Shown: positions 42,790 to 50,776 of the stretch, in pieces
Layout of the letters: each line of letters begins with the position of its first letter
How positions within the stretch are numbered: the first letter of the stretch is position 1
Assembly: GCA_963802215.1 (NCBI GenBank)
Contig: CAWDHQ010000001.1
Location: forward strand, 124,001-188,000
Source: SHZI01 sp963802215
GTDB taxonomy: Bacteria > Pseudomonadota > Gammaproteobacteria > Steroidobacterales > GCA-2729495
Direction of reading: 5' to 3'
DNA: 64,000 nucleotides
The notes under the pieces: model-generated
Seen by the model: only the letters and a program-made list of their open reading frames with translations
Database searches by the model: none
Told to the model about the DNA's origin: nothing
Translations under genes and position numbers: made by a program

Positions 42790-43449
42790 ATGCCTGCCAC
42801 TTCATTTGCAGTTCGCGACTGTGCGCTGGTTGCCATAGCCACCGGCCTGCGGGCGCAGTCGCTGCGCGAGTTCCGTGACGCGCTCCAGCAGGCGCCGCAG
42901 GAGTCGGTGTACTTCCACTTCTGGGGCCGCCTGCTGCGACCGCGTTTCGACGACACCGAGTTTCACAACGACTTTGCGACGTGGGCCCGCTACAGCCTGC
43001 ACGACGAGAAGCTGTCCGAGCAGCTGGCCGTGATCGACCCGGCAGACTTTGCGGACCTCGAGTCGTTGCGGGCCGAGGTGGTCGAAGTGGTGGAGCAGCG
43101 ACTGGACGAAACCGAGGTCGTGCTCGCGCGCCGTGACCGGCAATTTCACTTCCGTCGCTGCCAGACCGTGGTATTCGACACGGGGCTCCGGCTGGGTGCC
43201 CCCGAGTCGCTGGTCGACGCCATTCCCGCGATGTCCCTCGGCAGCATCTACTATCACGCGATCGACGCGCGGCGCCGGGAACCCCTGAGGGTGGATGATT
43301 TCCGGGCCTGGCTCGCCCAGTTCGGGGCGACCCACGAGCCGCTCTGCGCGCGGCTCGGCGCGGTGGATCCGTACTTCGCGAACCTCACCGAGTTGCGTGC
43401 CGATCTCGCCGGCATCGTCGCCCGCCACTTCGGGACGCCACTCCGGTGA
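42790..43449 (+). CDS. DUF5752-like protein, first gene of trehalose operon
   Basis: 219 aa, predicted soluble and helical, with no signal peptide. Seen: FAVRDCALVAIATGLRAQSL, SVYFHFWGRLLRPRFDDTEF, HNDFATWARYSLHDEKLSEQ and IYYHAIDARRREPL, with a conserved-looking His/Phe/Trp pattern. The domain assignment rests on recognition of the FHFWGRLLRP/EFHNDFA pattern of DUF5752 proteins that sit beside trehalose synthase genes. Biochemical role is unknown. ATG 42790 is the likely start; upstream in-frame sequence overlaps the divergent promoter region. The stop overlaps the next gene's GTG (GTGA), so it is coupled to the glycosyltransferase. Confidence 0.7.
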   Translation: MPATSFAVRDCALVAIATGLRAQSLREFRDALQQAPQESVYFHFWGRLLRPRFDDTEFHNDFATWARYSLHDEKLSEQLAVIDPADFADLESLRAEVVEVVEQRLDETEVVLARRDRQFHFRRCQTVVFDTGLRLGAPESLVDAIPAMSLGSIYYHAIDARRREPLRVDDFRAWLAQFGATHEPLCARLGAVDPYFANLTELRADLAGIVARHFGTPLR

Positions 43450-44687
43450 CCGGGATGCTGGCGCACTATGCCGCCGTCGCAGGCGCGGATGTGGCCCGCC
43501 AGCTGCGGCTGCTCGCCGAGCCGATGCGTGGCATGCGCGTGGTCCACGTCAATTCCACCCGGCTCGGCGGCGGGGTTGCGGAGATCCTGGAGAAGCTGGT
43601 GCCCCTTACGACGGAACTCGGGCTCGATGCCCGTTGGGAGGTGATCGAGGGCTCGGCCGGCTTCTATGAATGCACGAAGCTGTTTCATAACGCCCTGCAG
43701 GGTCAGCAGACGTCCGTCCCCACCCGCCTCCTCGCGGAGTACGAGCGGGTGAACGAGGAGAATGCCGAGCGGCTGCGCCCGCTGCTGGTCGAGGCGGACG
43801 TCGTCTTCATCCACGACCCGCAGCCGGCCGCACTCCTGCGCCATGTCCCGGGTCGGCGCGGCAAGTGGATCTGGCGGTGCCACATCGATGCCAGCCGTCC
43901 GCATCGTGCCGTCTGGAACTACCTGAAGTCGATGGTCAGGACCTACGACGCGAGCGTGTTCTCCCTGGCGGATTTCGCCCAGATGCTGCCGCACCCGTCC
44001 TACCTGATCCCGCCGAGCATCGATCCGCTGTCGGCGAAAAATGAGGAGCTTCCGGAGGCCGAGATCGACGCCTGCTGCGCCGGGTTCGGAATCGACCGCT
44101 CGCGACCGCTGGTCGTCCAGGTCTCCCGCTTCGACCGCTTCAAGGATCCGGTTGGCGTGGTCATGGCATTCCGGCTGGCCAGGACCTTCGTTCCCGGCCT
44201 GCAGCTGGTCCTGGCCGGCGGTGGCGCGGCGGACGACCCCGAGGGTGAAGCCGTCCTGCGGGAAGTCGAGGCCGCTGCCGGCGGCGACCCGGATATCCAT
44301 GTCCTTCTGCTCCCGCCGGATGCCAACCGGGTCATCAACGCCCTGCAGCGGGCAGCAGACGTCGTAATGCAGAAGTCCCTGAAGGAGGGCTTCGGCCTGA
44401 CCGTCACCGAGGCCCTGTGGAAGTCGAAGCCCGTGATCGGCGGCGACACCGGCGGCATCCGCCTCCAGGTCATCGATCATCACACCGGCTTTCTCGTCAG
44501 TTCACCCGAGGGCGCCGCGCTTCGCCTTCGCTACCTGCTGCACGACCGTCAGGCCGGAGCTGCGATGGGCAGGGATGGCCGGGAGCACGTGCTGCAGAAC
44601 TTCCTCATCACGCGGCAGCTGCGCGAGTACCTCACGCTGATGCTGGGCCTGGTCCGCGGCGCTGCCGACCGCATCGACCTCGTCTGA
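43446..44687 (+). CDS. Trehalose synthase-type glycosyltransferase (TreT-like, GT4)
   Basis: 413 aa GT-B enzyme. TreT makes trehalose from a nucleotide-glucose and glucose. Landmarks: MRVVHVNSTRLGGGVAEILEKLVPL, WEVIEGSAGFYECTKLFHNALQG, VFIHDPQPAALL, KWIWRCHIDASRPH, VVQVSRFDRFKDPVGV and SLKEGFGLTVTEALWKSKPVIG with the E-x7-E donor motif. The GGGVAE loop and HIDAS segment are specific to this subgroup. GTG 43446 overlaps the previous stop. It lies in one operon with TPP and TPS genes that make the same product by another route. Confidence 0.85.
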   Translation: MTGMLAHYAAVAGADVARQLRLLAEPMRGMRVVHVNSTRLGGGVAEILEKLVPLTTELGLDARWEVIEGSAGFYECTKLFHNALQGQQTSVPTRLLAEYERVNEENAERLRPLLVEADVVFIHDPQPAALLRHVPGRRGKWIWRCHIDASRPHRAVWNYLKSMVRTYDASVFSLADFAQMLPHPSYLIPPSIDPLSAKNEELPEAEIDACCAGFGIDRSRPLVVQVSRFDRFKDPVGVVMAFRLARTFVPGLQLVLAGGGAADDPEGEAVLREVEAAAGGDPDIHVLLLPPDANRVINALQRAADVVMQKSLKEGFGLTVTEALWKSKPVIGGDTGGIRLQVIDHHTGFLVSSPEGAALRLRYLLHDRQAGAAMGRDGREHVLQNFLITRQLREYLTLMLGLVRGAADRIDLV

Positions 44688-44704
44688 CGCGCCCTGGAGT
44701 GGTG

Positions 44705-45502
44705 ATGAGCGGCTATCTGGACCGTGACCATCTCGCCGAATTCAACCGCGCGCTGGCGGCGGCGGGCCAGGGCGTGCTCATGCTGGACTACGACGGCACG
44801 CTCGCACCCTTCGCGGCGGATGTCCTCGCCGTGGAGCCCTACGCGGGGGTTGCCGGGTGCCTGGATGCACTGATGGTATCCGGGCGCGCCCGCGTCATGG
44901 TGGTTACCGGGCGATTCCTCAGGGATGCACCGCCGGTGCTCGGCACGCGGCAGCAGCCGGAAATCTGGGGCTCCCACGGCCGCGAACGCCTGTTGCCCGA
45001 TGGACGGTATGAAGTCGCGGGCATCGACGCGGCCGCGCTCCGGGCCCTCACGGTTGCAGACGGCTGGTCGCCCCAGGTCGAGGCGGCTGGTGGTCGCACC
45101 GAAGCCAAGCCCGGGGCCATCGCGTTCCACTGGCGCGCCGCTGATCCCGGCCGGGCCAGCAGCATCCGCCGGCTGGTCACCGAGGGCTTCCACCGGGAGG
45201 GGCTGGTGGGGGCGCTGGACATGCACGCCTTCGACGGCGGGATCGAGCTGCGGGCCCCGGGTCCGGGCAAGGGGGAGGTGGTCCGCGCCGTGCTGCGCGA
45301 GACGGAGGGCCATGTTCCGGTGGCCTACCTCGGCGATGACTTCACGGACGAGGATGCGTTCGCCGCCCTGAAGGGCCGCGGGCTCAGCGTGCTGGTCCGG
45401 CCAGTCCACCGGAACACCGGGGCAGACGTCTGGATCCGGCCGCCGGACGAGCTGGTCGGGCTCCTGCGCGAGTGGGCCGACTGCCTGGAGTGGGGGACGT
45501 GA
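44705..45502 (+). CDS. otsB: Trehalose-6-phosphate phosphatase
   Basis: 265 aa HAD-superfamily phosphatase that releases trehalose from trehalose-6-phosphate. Motif I is MLDYDGTLAPF (nucleophile Asp), motif II is VMVVTGR, and motif IV is YLGDDFTDEDAFAAL with the Mg2+-binding acidic residues. EIWGSHGRERL and GPGKGEVVRAVL are family segments. ATG 44705 has GGAG six bases upstream, which selects it over an upstream extension. The stop overlaps the otsA GTG by 4 bp (GTGA), so the phosphatase and synthase are translationally coupled. Confidence 0.92.
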   Translation: MSGYLDRDHLAEFNRALAAAGQGVLMLDYDGTLAPFAADVLAVEPYAGVAGCLDALMVSGRARVMVVTGRFLRDAPPVLGTRQQPEIWGSHGRERLLPDGRYEVAGIDAAALRALTVADGWSPQVEAAGGRTEAKPGAIAFHWRAADPGRASSIRRLVTEGFHREGLVGALDMHAFDGGIELRAPGPGKGEVVRAVLRETEGHVPVAYLGDDFTDEDAFAALKGRGLSVLVRPVHRNTGADVWIRPPDELVGLLREWADCLEWGT

Positions 45503-46935
45503 GCGACCTGCCCGGCCGCAGCAGCCTGGTCGTCGTTTCCAACCGCCTGCCGCTGAAAGTGCACCGGGACGGCGACGGGGAATGCCGGATCACACCGGGC
45601 AGCGGGGGCCTCGTATCGGCCCTGGCGCCGGTGATGCGCCAGCGCGGCGGAACCTGGATCGGCTGGCCGGGATGCGACAGTGACAGCCCCGACCTCGGGG
45701 AGGCGTTCAGGACCGCGGGCCGGCGGCAGGGTTACGAGTTCTTCCCGGTCTATCTGGATGACAGGGAGCGGGACGCCTTCTACTACGGCTTCTCCAACGA
45801 GATCATCTGGCCGCTGTTCCATGACCTGCAGTCCCTGTGCAACTTCGACCCGCAGTACTGGCGGGCCTACCAGGCCGTCAACGAGCGGTACGCGGAGGCG
45901 ATTGCCACCCACGCCACGTCGTCGGACTTCCTCTGGGTGCATGACTACCAGCTGATGGGTGTCGGCGAGCGGGTCCGCACCCTGGGCGTTACCGGCTCCC
46001 TGGGCTTCTTCCTGCATATCCCGTTCCCGCCGCCCGACATATTCGCCACGCTGCCGTGGCGCGAAGGCGTGCTGCGTTCACTGCTGGCCTACGACCTGAT
46101 CGGCTTCCAGACGCGCCGGGACCGGCGGAACTTCGTCGACTGCGTGCGCGAGCTGTTGCCCGAGGTGGACGTGACCGGGAGGGGGCAGTCGCTGGTCAGG
46201 CTGCGGTCGGGCGGACGTGAGACCCGGGCCGGCCGCTTTCCCATCGGCATCGACTACAACGACTTCTTCCGGCGCGCGTCGGTGCCCCGCGTGGCGGAGC
46301 TGGCGGCGTCGCTGCGGGATCAGCTGCACAACCGCCAGCTCATCCTGGGCATCGACCGGCTCGACTACACGAAGGGCATCCCCGGGCGCCTGCGGGCCTT
46401 TGGCAATGCCCTGGAGCGGTACGAGGAACTTCGTGAACGCGTCACGCTCATCCAGGTGGTGGTGCCCAGCCGCGCGGAGATCCCGCGCTACCAGGAGCTG
46501 AAGGAGAACATCGAGAACCTGGTCGGGCAGATCAACGGCAGGTTCACCCGCCCCGGCGGGTGGGTGCCCATCCACTACGTGTTCCGGGAGCTGACCCAGG
46601 ACGAGCTGCTGTCCTACTACCGTGCGGCGCAGATCGCCCTGATCACGCCGTTGAAGGACGGCATGAACCTGGTCGCGAAGGAGTATTGCGCGGCCAGTCC
46701 CGACGAGGACTGCGTGCTGATCCTGTCGGAGTTTGCCGGCGCCGCGGCGGAGATGAGGAACGGTGCCCTGACCGTCAATCCGTATGACATCGAGGCCGTC
46801 GCCGATGCGATTCATCGGGCGTTCCGGATGCCGGTGGACGAGCGGCGTGCGCGCATGCGCCGGCTACGGCGCTGCGTCCGGCGCAACGATGTGTACGCTT
46901 GGGTTGAATCGTTCCTGCGGGCCGCCTCGCGCTAG
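45499..46935 (+). CDS. otsA: Alpha,alpha-trehalose-phosphate synthase
   Basis: 478 aa family 20 glycosyltransferase that joins UDP-glucose (or another NDP-glucose) to glucose-6-phosphate. Seen: VVVSNRLPLKV, GSGGLVSALAP, WIGWPG, VHDYQLMGVGE, FFLHIPFPPPDIFATLPWR, FPIGIDYNDF, GIDRLDYTKGIPGRLRAF and TPLKDGMNLVAKEYCA. These cover the donor and acceptor sites. GTG 45499 overlaps the otsB stop, with a G-rich Shine-Dalgarno sequence. It is the last gene of the trehalose operon. Trehalose is an osmo- and desiccation protectant, in line with an NhaR-like regulator upstream. Confidence 0.95.
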   Translation: MSDLPGRSSLVVVSNRLPLKVHRDGDGECRITPGSGGLVSALAPVMRQRGGTWIGWPGCDSDSPDLGEAFRTAGRRQGYEFFPVYLDDRERDAFYYGFSNEIIWPLFHDLQSLCNFDPQYWRAYQAVNERYAEAIATHATSSDFLWVHDYQLMGVGERVRTLGVTGSLGFFLHIPFPPPDIFATLPWREGVLRSLLAYDLIGFQTRRDRRNFVDCVRELLPEVDVTGRGQSLVRLRSGGRETRAGRFPIGIDYNDFFRRASVPRVAELAASLRDQLHNRQLILGIDRLDYTKGIPGRLRAFGNALERYEELRERVTLIQVVVPSRAEIPRYQELKENIENLVGQINGRFTRPGGWVPIHYVFRELTQDELLSYYRAAQIALITPLKDGMNLVAKEYCAASPDEDCVLILSEFAGAAAEMRNGALTVNPYDIEAVADAIHRAFRMPVDERRARMRRLRRCVRRNDVYAWVESFLRAASR

Positions 46936-46958
46936 CGGGCCGGCTCGTACCCCGGCGG

Positions 46959-47492
46959 TCAGCGCAAGGGTGCCTTCAGCGCCGCTTCCAGGACTTCCTG
47001 GAGTTCAGCACTGAACGCGACCAGCTGCACGCGCTCCAGCACCTCGTCACCGGCCAGGAAGACCAGGATGGACCGTACGGCAATTCCGGCGGCCTGGACT
47101 GGCGGAAAGCCATAGGCCCCGCAGCTGATCGCCGGGAAGGCGATCGAGCGCAGCGCCTGCGCCTGGGCCAGTCGCAGGCTGTTCCGGTACGCGCTGGCCA
47201 GCAGGCGCGGCTCGCCGCTGGCGCCACCGCGCCATACCGGCCCGACGGCGTGGATCACGTGCCGGGCCTTCAGCGAAAATCCCGGGGTGATGCGCGCCTC
47301 GCCGGTCGGACAGCGAAGCCCGGGGGTCACTTCGGGGAGGGCGCGGCAGGCATCGAGCAATTGCGGGCCCGCAGCCCGGTGTATGGCTCCGTCCACACCC
47401 CCGCCACCCAGCAGGCGCTCGTTGGCGGCATTGACGATGGCATCCACGTCCAGCGTCGTGATATCGCCCTGGATGACCTCGATGTGCTGCAT
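46959..47492 (-). CDS. Macro-domain protein (O-acetyl-ADP-ribose deacetylase type)
   Basis: 177 aa single macro domain of the MacroD/YmdB class, cytosolic. It hydrolyses O-acetyl-ADP-ribose and mono-ADP-ribose on acidic residues. Seen: IEVIQGDITTL, VDAIVNAANERLLGGGGVDG, AIHRAAGPQLL, HVIHAVGPVWRGG and IAFPAISCGAYGFP, all ligand-loop motifs. The start ATG directly follows the TGA of the DUF1330 gene, so the two are a coupled pair. The gene is convergent with otsA. What ADP-ribosylation it reverses here is unknown. Confidence 0.92.
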   Translation of the reverse strand: MQHIEVIQGDITTLDVDAIVNAANERLLGGGGVDGAIHRAAGPQLLDACRALPEVTPGLRCPTGEARITPGFSLKARHVIHAVGPVWRGGASGEPRLLASAYRNSLRLAQAQALRSIAFPAISCGAYGFPPVQAAGIAVRSILVFLAGDEVLERVQLVAFSAELQEVLEAALKAPLR

Positions 47493-47840
47493 TCAGGTGG
47501 TACCGGACACCGGGGTCCCCGGCGGTGCCTCTTCCCACGGGGGAGAGTCGATGAGCAGGACCTGGAAGCGGCCGGTACCCTCGCGCAGTTGTTTCGCCCG
47601 GGCGTACTCCGCCGAGTTCCAGAAGCGGAGCGCGGCCTCGCGGCTGGGCCACTCGGACACCAGCGCGCTGGGGTTCCCCTCCCAGCCACCCTCAAGAAAC
47701 CGTCCGCCCGAGCCGCGGACCACATAGCGGCCGCCAAAGTTGCCGACGAGGTCCGGGACGACGCGTGCATAGCCGGCCAGGAAGCGCTCCCGGTCGGTGA
47801 GTTCCGCGATCACGATCATGTAGCAGCGCACTTCAGCCAC
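47493..47840 (-). CDS. DUF1330-family small protein
   Basis: 115 aa ferredoxin-like alpha+beta barrel protein of the DUF1330 group; function unknown. Pattern seen: CYMIVIAELTDRERFLAGYARVV, GGRYVVRGSGGRFLEGG, ALVSEWPSREAALRFWNSAEY and LREGTGRFQVLLID. GTG 47840 has GGGAG six bases upstream. The C-terminal VSGTT is encoded by a GGTACCGGACAC repeat end, and the inverted GTGTCCGGTACC lies upstream at 47894-47905, so the gene is bracketed by repeat ends. It is adjacent to and coupled with the macro-domain gene. Confidence 0.8.
   Translation of the reverse strand: MAEVRCYMIVIAELTDRERFLAGYARVVPDLVGNFGGRYVVRGSGGRFLEGGWEGNPSALVSEWPSREAALRFWNSAEYARAKQLREGTGRFQVLLIDSPPWEEAPPGTPVSGTT
47499..47510. repeat. 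GGTACCGGACAC repeat end at the DUF1330 C-terminus
   Basis: An exact 12-base match to the outer end of the 41711-41782 hairpin, lying in the last codons of the DUF1330 gene. It may be a remnant of the same element. Confidence 0.4.
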
Positions 47841-47860
47841 GGTCCGCTCCCGCCGTCTCG

Positions 47861-47909
47861 TTGCGATCGCAACAACTAAGCAAAAATAACTAAGTGTCCG
47901 GTACCTTTT
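47861..47909. repeat. Half copy of the GGTACCGGACAC hairpin element
   Basis: GCAACAACTAAG, then ATAACTAAGTGTCCGGTACC and TTTT, matches the right arm of the 41711-41782 element with a small insertion. The left arm is missing apart from a short TTGCGATCGCAA palindrome. It lies between the ABC transporter operon end and the DUF1330 gene. Confidence 0.7.
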
Positions 47910-48892
47910 CAGGTTTCCTGCCAGCGGTGGCAGGCCACAACCTGGCCGGGGGCCGCCTCGCTGAGGACCGGCATCTGCGTGATGCACACGGGCACCGCCA
48001 GCGGGCAGCGGGTACGGAACACGCAGCCGCTCGGCGGGTCCAGCGGGGAGGGCAGTTCGCCGTCCAGCACCAGGGAGCGCTCCCCGGGCGACCGGTCCGG
48101 ATCGGGAACCGGCACCGCGCTGATCAGGGCCTGGCTGTAGGGGTGCCGGGGCGCACCGAAGAACGCCTCCCGGCGGCCGCTCTCCATGACCCGGCCCAGG
48201 TACATGACCAGGACCCGGTGGCTCATGTAGCGCACGATCGAGAGGTCGTGGCTGATGAACAGCAAGGCAATTCCCGTGTCGCGCTGGAGATCCCGCAGCA
48301 GGTTGCAGATCTGGGCCTGGATCGACACGTCCAGGGAGCTCACCGGCTCGTCGCAGACGATGACCTTCGGTTCCGAGATCATGGCCCGGGCGATGCTGAT
48401 GCGCTGGCACTGGCCCCCGCTGAACTCGTTCGGGTAGCGGTTCCTCATCTCCGGCCGGAGACCGACGCGCTCGAGCATCGCGTCCACCCGGCGCCGGCGC
48501 TCGTCGCGACCGAGCTCCGGGTAGTGCACTTCCAGGGGCTCGGCCACGATCTCGCCGATGGTCATCCGCGGGTTCAGGCTCGAGAGGGGGTCCTGGAAGA
48601 TGATCTGCAGGTCCTTGCGGACGCTCTTCAGCTCCCCGGGTGGCAGCGCGCAGAGGTCCCGGCCCTCCCAGAGCACCCGCCCGGCCACCGGCCTGACCAG
48701 CTGCAGCACGCCCTTGCCCAGCGAGGACTTGCCGCAGCCCGTCTCCCCGACGACCCCCAGCGTCTCGCCGGCGCGCAGTTCGAAGCTGACGTCGTCCACG
48801 GCCTTCAGCGTGAGCGGCCGGCGGCGGAACAGCCCGCCCGAGGGCAGTGCGTAGTGCACCGACAGGTGCTGGACGGTGAGCACGGCCGTCAT
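47909..48892 (-). CDS. Oligopeptide ABC transporter ATPase (OppF/DppF-like)
   Basis: 327 aa cytoplasmic ATP-binding subunit. Walker A GETGCGKSSLGK, Q-loop FQDPLSSLNPRMTIGE, signature FSGGQCQRISIARA, Walker B VIVCDEPVSSLD and switch FISHDLS are complete. The C-terminal oligopeptide-transporter extension has PHPY-like RHPYSQALISAVP and a CVFRTRCPLAVPVC cysteine region, which in OppF/DppF-type ATPases can hold an Fe-S cluster. ATG 48892 overlaps the oppD-like TGA (ATGA). It is the last gene of the transporter operon. Confidence 0.92.
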   Translation of the reverse strand: MTAVLTVQHLSVHYALPSGGLFRRRPLTLKAVDDVSFELRAGETLGVVGETGCGKSSLGKGVLQLVRPVAGRVLWEGRDLCALPPGELKSVRKDLQIIFQDPLSSLNPRMTIGEIVAEPLEVHYPELGRDERRRRVDAMLERVGLRPEMRNRYPNEFSGGQCQRISIARAMISEPKVIVCDEPVSSLDVSIQAQICNLLRDLQRDTGIALLFISHDLSIVRYMSHRVLVMYLGRVMESGRREAFFGAPRHPYSQALISAVPVPDPDRSPGERSLVLDGELPSPLDPPSGCVFRTRCPLAVPVCITQMPVLSEAAPGQVVACHRWQET

Positions 48893-49866
48893 GGGGCCAG
48901 GTGGCAGGCGCGCGCGTGGTCCGCGCCGACCGTCCGGAGGAGGGGCCGCTCGGTCCTGCACACATCCAGCGTGTGGAGGCAGCGGCTGGCAAACGCGCAG
49001 CCGGCCGGCAGGTTCTCCAGGTCCGGCGGCTGGCCGGGAATCACGGGCAGGTCCTCGCCGGGATCGATCATCAGGCTCGGCATCGAGCGCAGCAGCGCCT
49101 GGGTATAGGGGTGGGCGGGCCGCCGGAAGATCTCGCGGACCGGCCCGAGCTCCACCGCCCGGCCGGCGTACATGATGAGGACCCGGTCGCAGAGGCCGGC
49201 GACCACGCCGAGATCGTGGGTGATGAGGACGAGCGAGGAACCCGTATGGCGCTTCAGGCCATCCAGCAGGCGAAGGACCTGGGCCTGCACCGTGACATCC
49301 AGCGCGGTCGTCGGCTCGTCGGCGATCAGCACCTCCGGGCGGCAGAGCGTCGCCATGGCGATCATCACACGCTGGCGCATGCCGCCGGACATCTCGAAAG
49401 GGTAGGCCGAGAACCGGCGCTCGGGGTCCGCGATGCGCACGACCTCCAGGGCCTCGATGATCCGCGCCCGGGCGTCGCGCCGGGACAGTCCCTGGTGCCG
49501 CACCAGCACCTCCGCCATCTGGTCGCCCACGCGCATGGTCGGCGTGAGGCCGGACAGCGCGTCCTGGAAGATCATGGCGAGGCGGTTGCCGCGCAGGCCG
49601 TCGAGCGTGGCGCGGGGGGCATTCAGAAGCTCGGTGCCGCGATAGCGGATGCTGCCGGTAGCCGTGCCGTTGTGCGCGAGGAGCCCGAACATGGCGAGGA
49701 AGGTCTGGCTCTTGCCGGAGCCCGACTCCCCGACCACACCGAGGCATTCACCCGCGTTCAGGCTGAAGTCCAGGCCGCTGACCGCGGTGACCTCGCCGCC
49801 GTCGGTCCGGAAGCGGACGTCGAGCTGCTCGCACTCGATCACGGGGGTCACGGCGCCACCCGTCAT
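48889..49866 (-). CDS. Oligopeptide ABC transporter ATPase (OppD/DppD-like)
   Basis: 325 aa. Walker A GESGSGKSQTF, Q-loop FQDALSGLTPTMRVGD, signature MSGGMRQRVMIAMA, Walker B VLIADEPTTALD and the switch histidine LITHDLGVVAGLCDRV are present. The C-terminal oligo_HPY region (HPYTQALLRSMPSL) and cysteines (CAFASRC, DVC) follow. ATG 49866 was preferred because it starts just after the preceding TGA; an in-frame ATG at 49908 would overlap that gene by 41 bp. It works as a heterodimer with the OppF-like ATPase. Confidence 0.92.
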   Translation of the reverse strand: MTGGAVTPVIECEQLDVRFRTDGGEVTAVSGLDFSLNAGECLGVVGESGSGKSQTFLAMFGLLAHNGTATGSIRYRGTELLNAPRATLDGLRGNRLAMIFQDALSGLTPTMRVGDQMAEVLVRHQGLSRRDARARIIEALEVVRIADPERRFSAYPFEMSGGMRQRVMIAMATLCRPEVLIADEPTTALDVTVQAQVLRLLDGLKRHTGSSLVLITHDLGVVAGLCDRVLIMYAGRAVELGPVREIFRRPAHPYTQALLRSMPSLMIDPGEDLPVIPGQPPDLENLPAGCAFASRCLHTLDVCRTERPLLRTVGADHARACHLAP

Positions 49867-49867
49867 T

Positions 49868-50776
49868 TCAGCGGTCACGGGGGTCGAGCGCATCGCGCAG
49901 CCCGTCACCGATGAAGTTGAAGCAGAACATGGTCACCGCCAGGAACGTGGCCGGGAAGAAGATGAGCCAGGGCGCGCTGTCCAGCTGGCCGGCGCCCTGG
50001 GAGATCAGCAGGCCCCAGCTGGTGAGGGGCTCCTGGACGCCCAGGCCGAGGAACGACAGGTAGCTCTCCACGATGATGTTCGTCGGGATCAGCAGCGTGA
50101 CGTAGACGATCACGGGCCCGAGCACGTTGGGAATGATGTAGCGCCGGAGGATGGCCCCGCGGGACAGGCCGATCGCGACGGCGGACTCCACGTACTCCTT
50201 GGCCTTCACGGTGAGCGTCTGGCCACGCACGATCCGCGACATGGTCAGCCACTCGACTGCGCCGATGGCGATGAACACCAGGAAGATGTTTCGGCCGAAG
50301 ACGGTGACGAGGATGATGATGAAGAAGATCAGGGGCAGCGAGTACAGCACGTCCACGAAGCGCATCATGAAGCCGTCGGTGCGGCCGCCCACGAAGCCGG
50401 CCACCGCGCCGTAGGTGACGCCGATCGCGAGGGCGACCACCGTCGTCAGCAGGCCGATGGTGAGCGAGATGCGGCCCCCGTAGAAGGTGCGGACGAGCAG
50501 GTCACGGCCGTTCGCATCGGTGCCGAACCAGTGCCAGTCGGCCAGGCCGGGCGGCACGAGGATGCTCTCCCAGGACGCGTCCTCGATGCCGTGGGGCCAG
50601 AACATCGGCACCAGGATGGACGTCAGGGCGATGATGGACAGGATGACGACGCTGCCCATCGCAGCGCGGTTGCGCATGAAGCGGCGGCCCGCCTGGCGCC
50701 ACAGGGAGCGCGGGACGTTGCTGCCGGCGGCCGCGGCCAGCGCCCCGGAGCCCGTCAGTTCCGGTCCTGCGCTCAC
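49868..50776 (-). CDS. Oligopeptide ABC transporter permease (OppC/DppC-like)
   Basis: 302 aa inner-membrane permease. The N-terminal cytosolic region and TM1 (GSVVILSIIALTSILVPMFW) are followed by HWFGTDANGRDLLVRTFYGGRISL, the typical OppC segment, then five more helices. The EAA coupling loop is EYVESAVAIGLSRGAILRRYIIPNVL. GTG 50776 overlaps the OppB-like stop (GTGA). It pairs with the OppB-like protein to form the membrane channel. Confidence 0.92.
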   Translation of the reverse strand: MSAGPELTGSGALAAAAGSNVPRSLWRQAGRRFMRNRAAMGSVVILSIIALTSILVPMFWPHGIEDASWESILVPPGLADWHWFGTDANGRDLLVRTFYGGRISLTIGLLTTVVALAIGVTYGAVAGFVGGRTDGFMMRFVDVLYSLPLIFFIIILVTVFGRNIFLVFIAIGAVEWLTMSRIVRGQTLTVKAKEYVESAVAIGLSRGAILRRYIIPNVLGPVIVYVTLLIPTNIIVESYLSFLGLGVQEPLTSWGLLISQGAGQLDSAPWLIFFPATFLAVTMFCFNFIGDGLRDALDPRDR

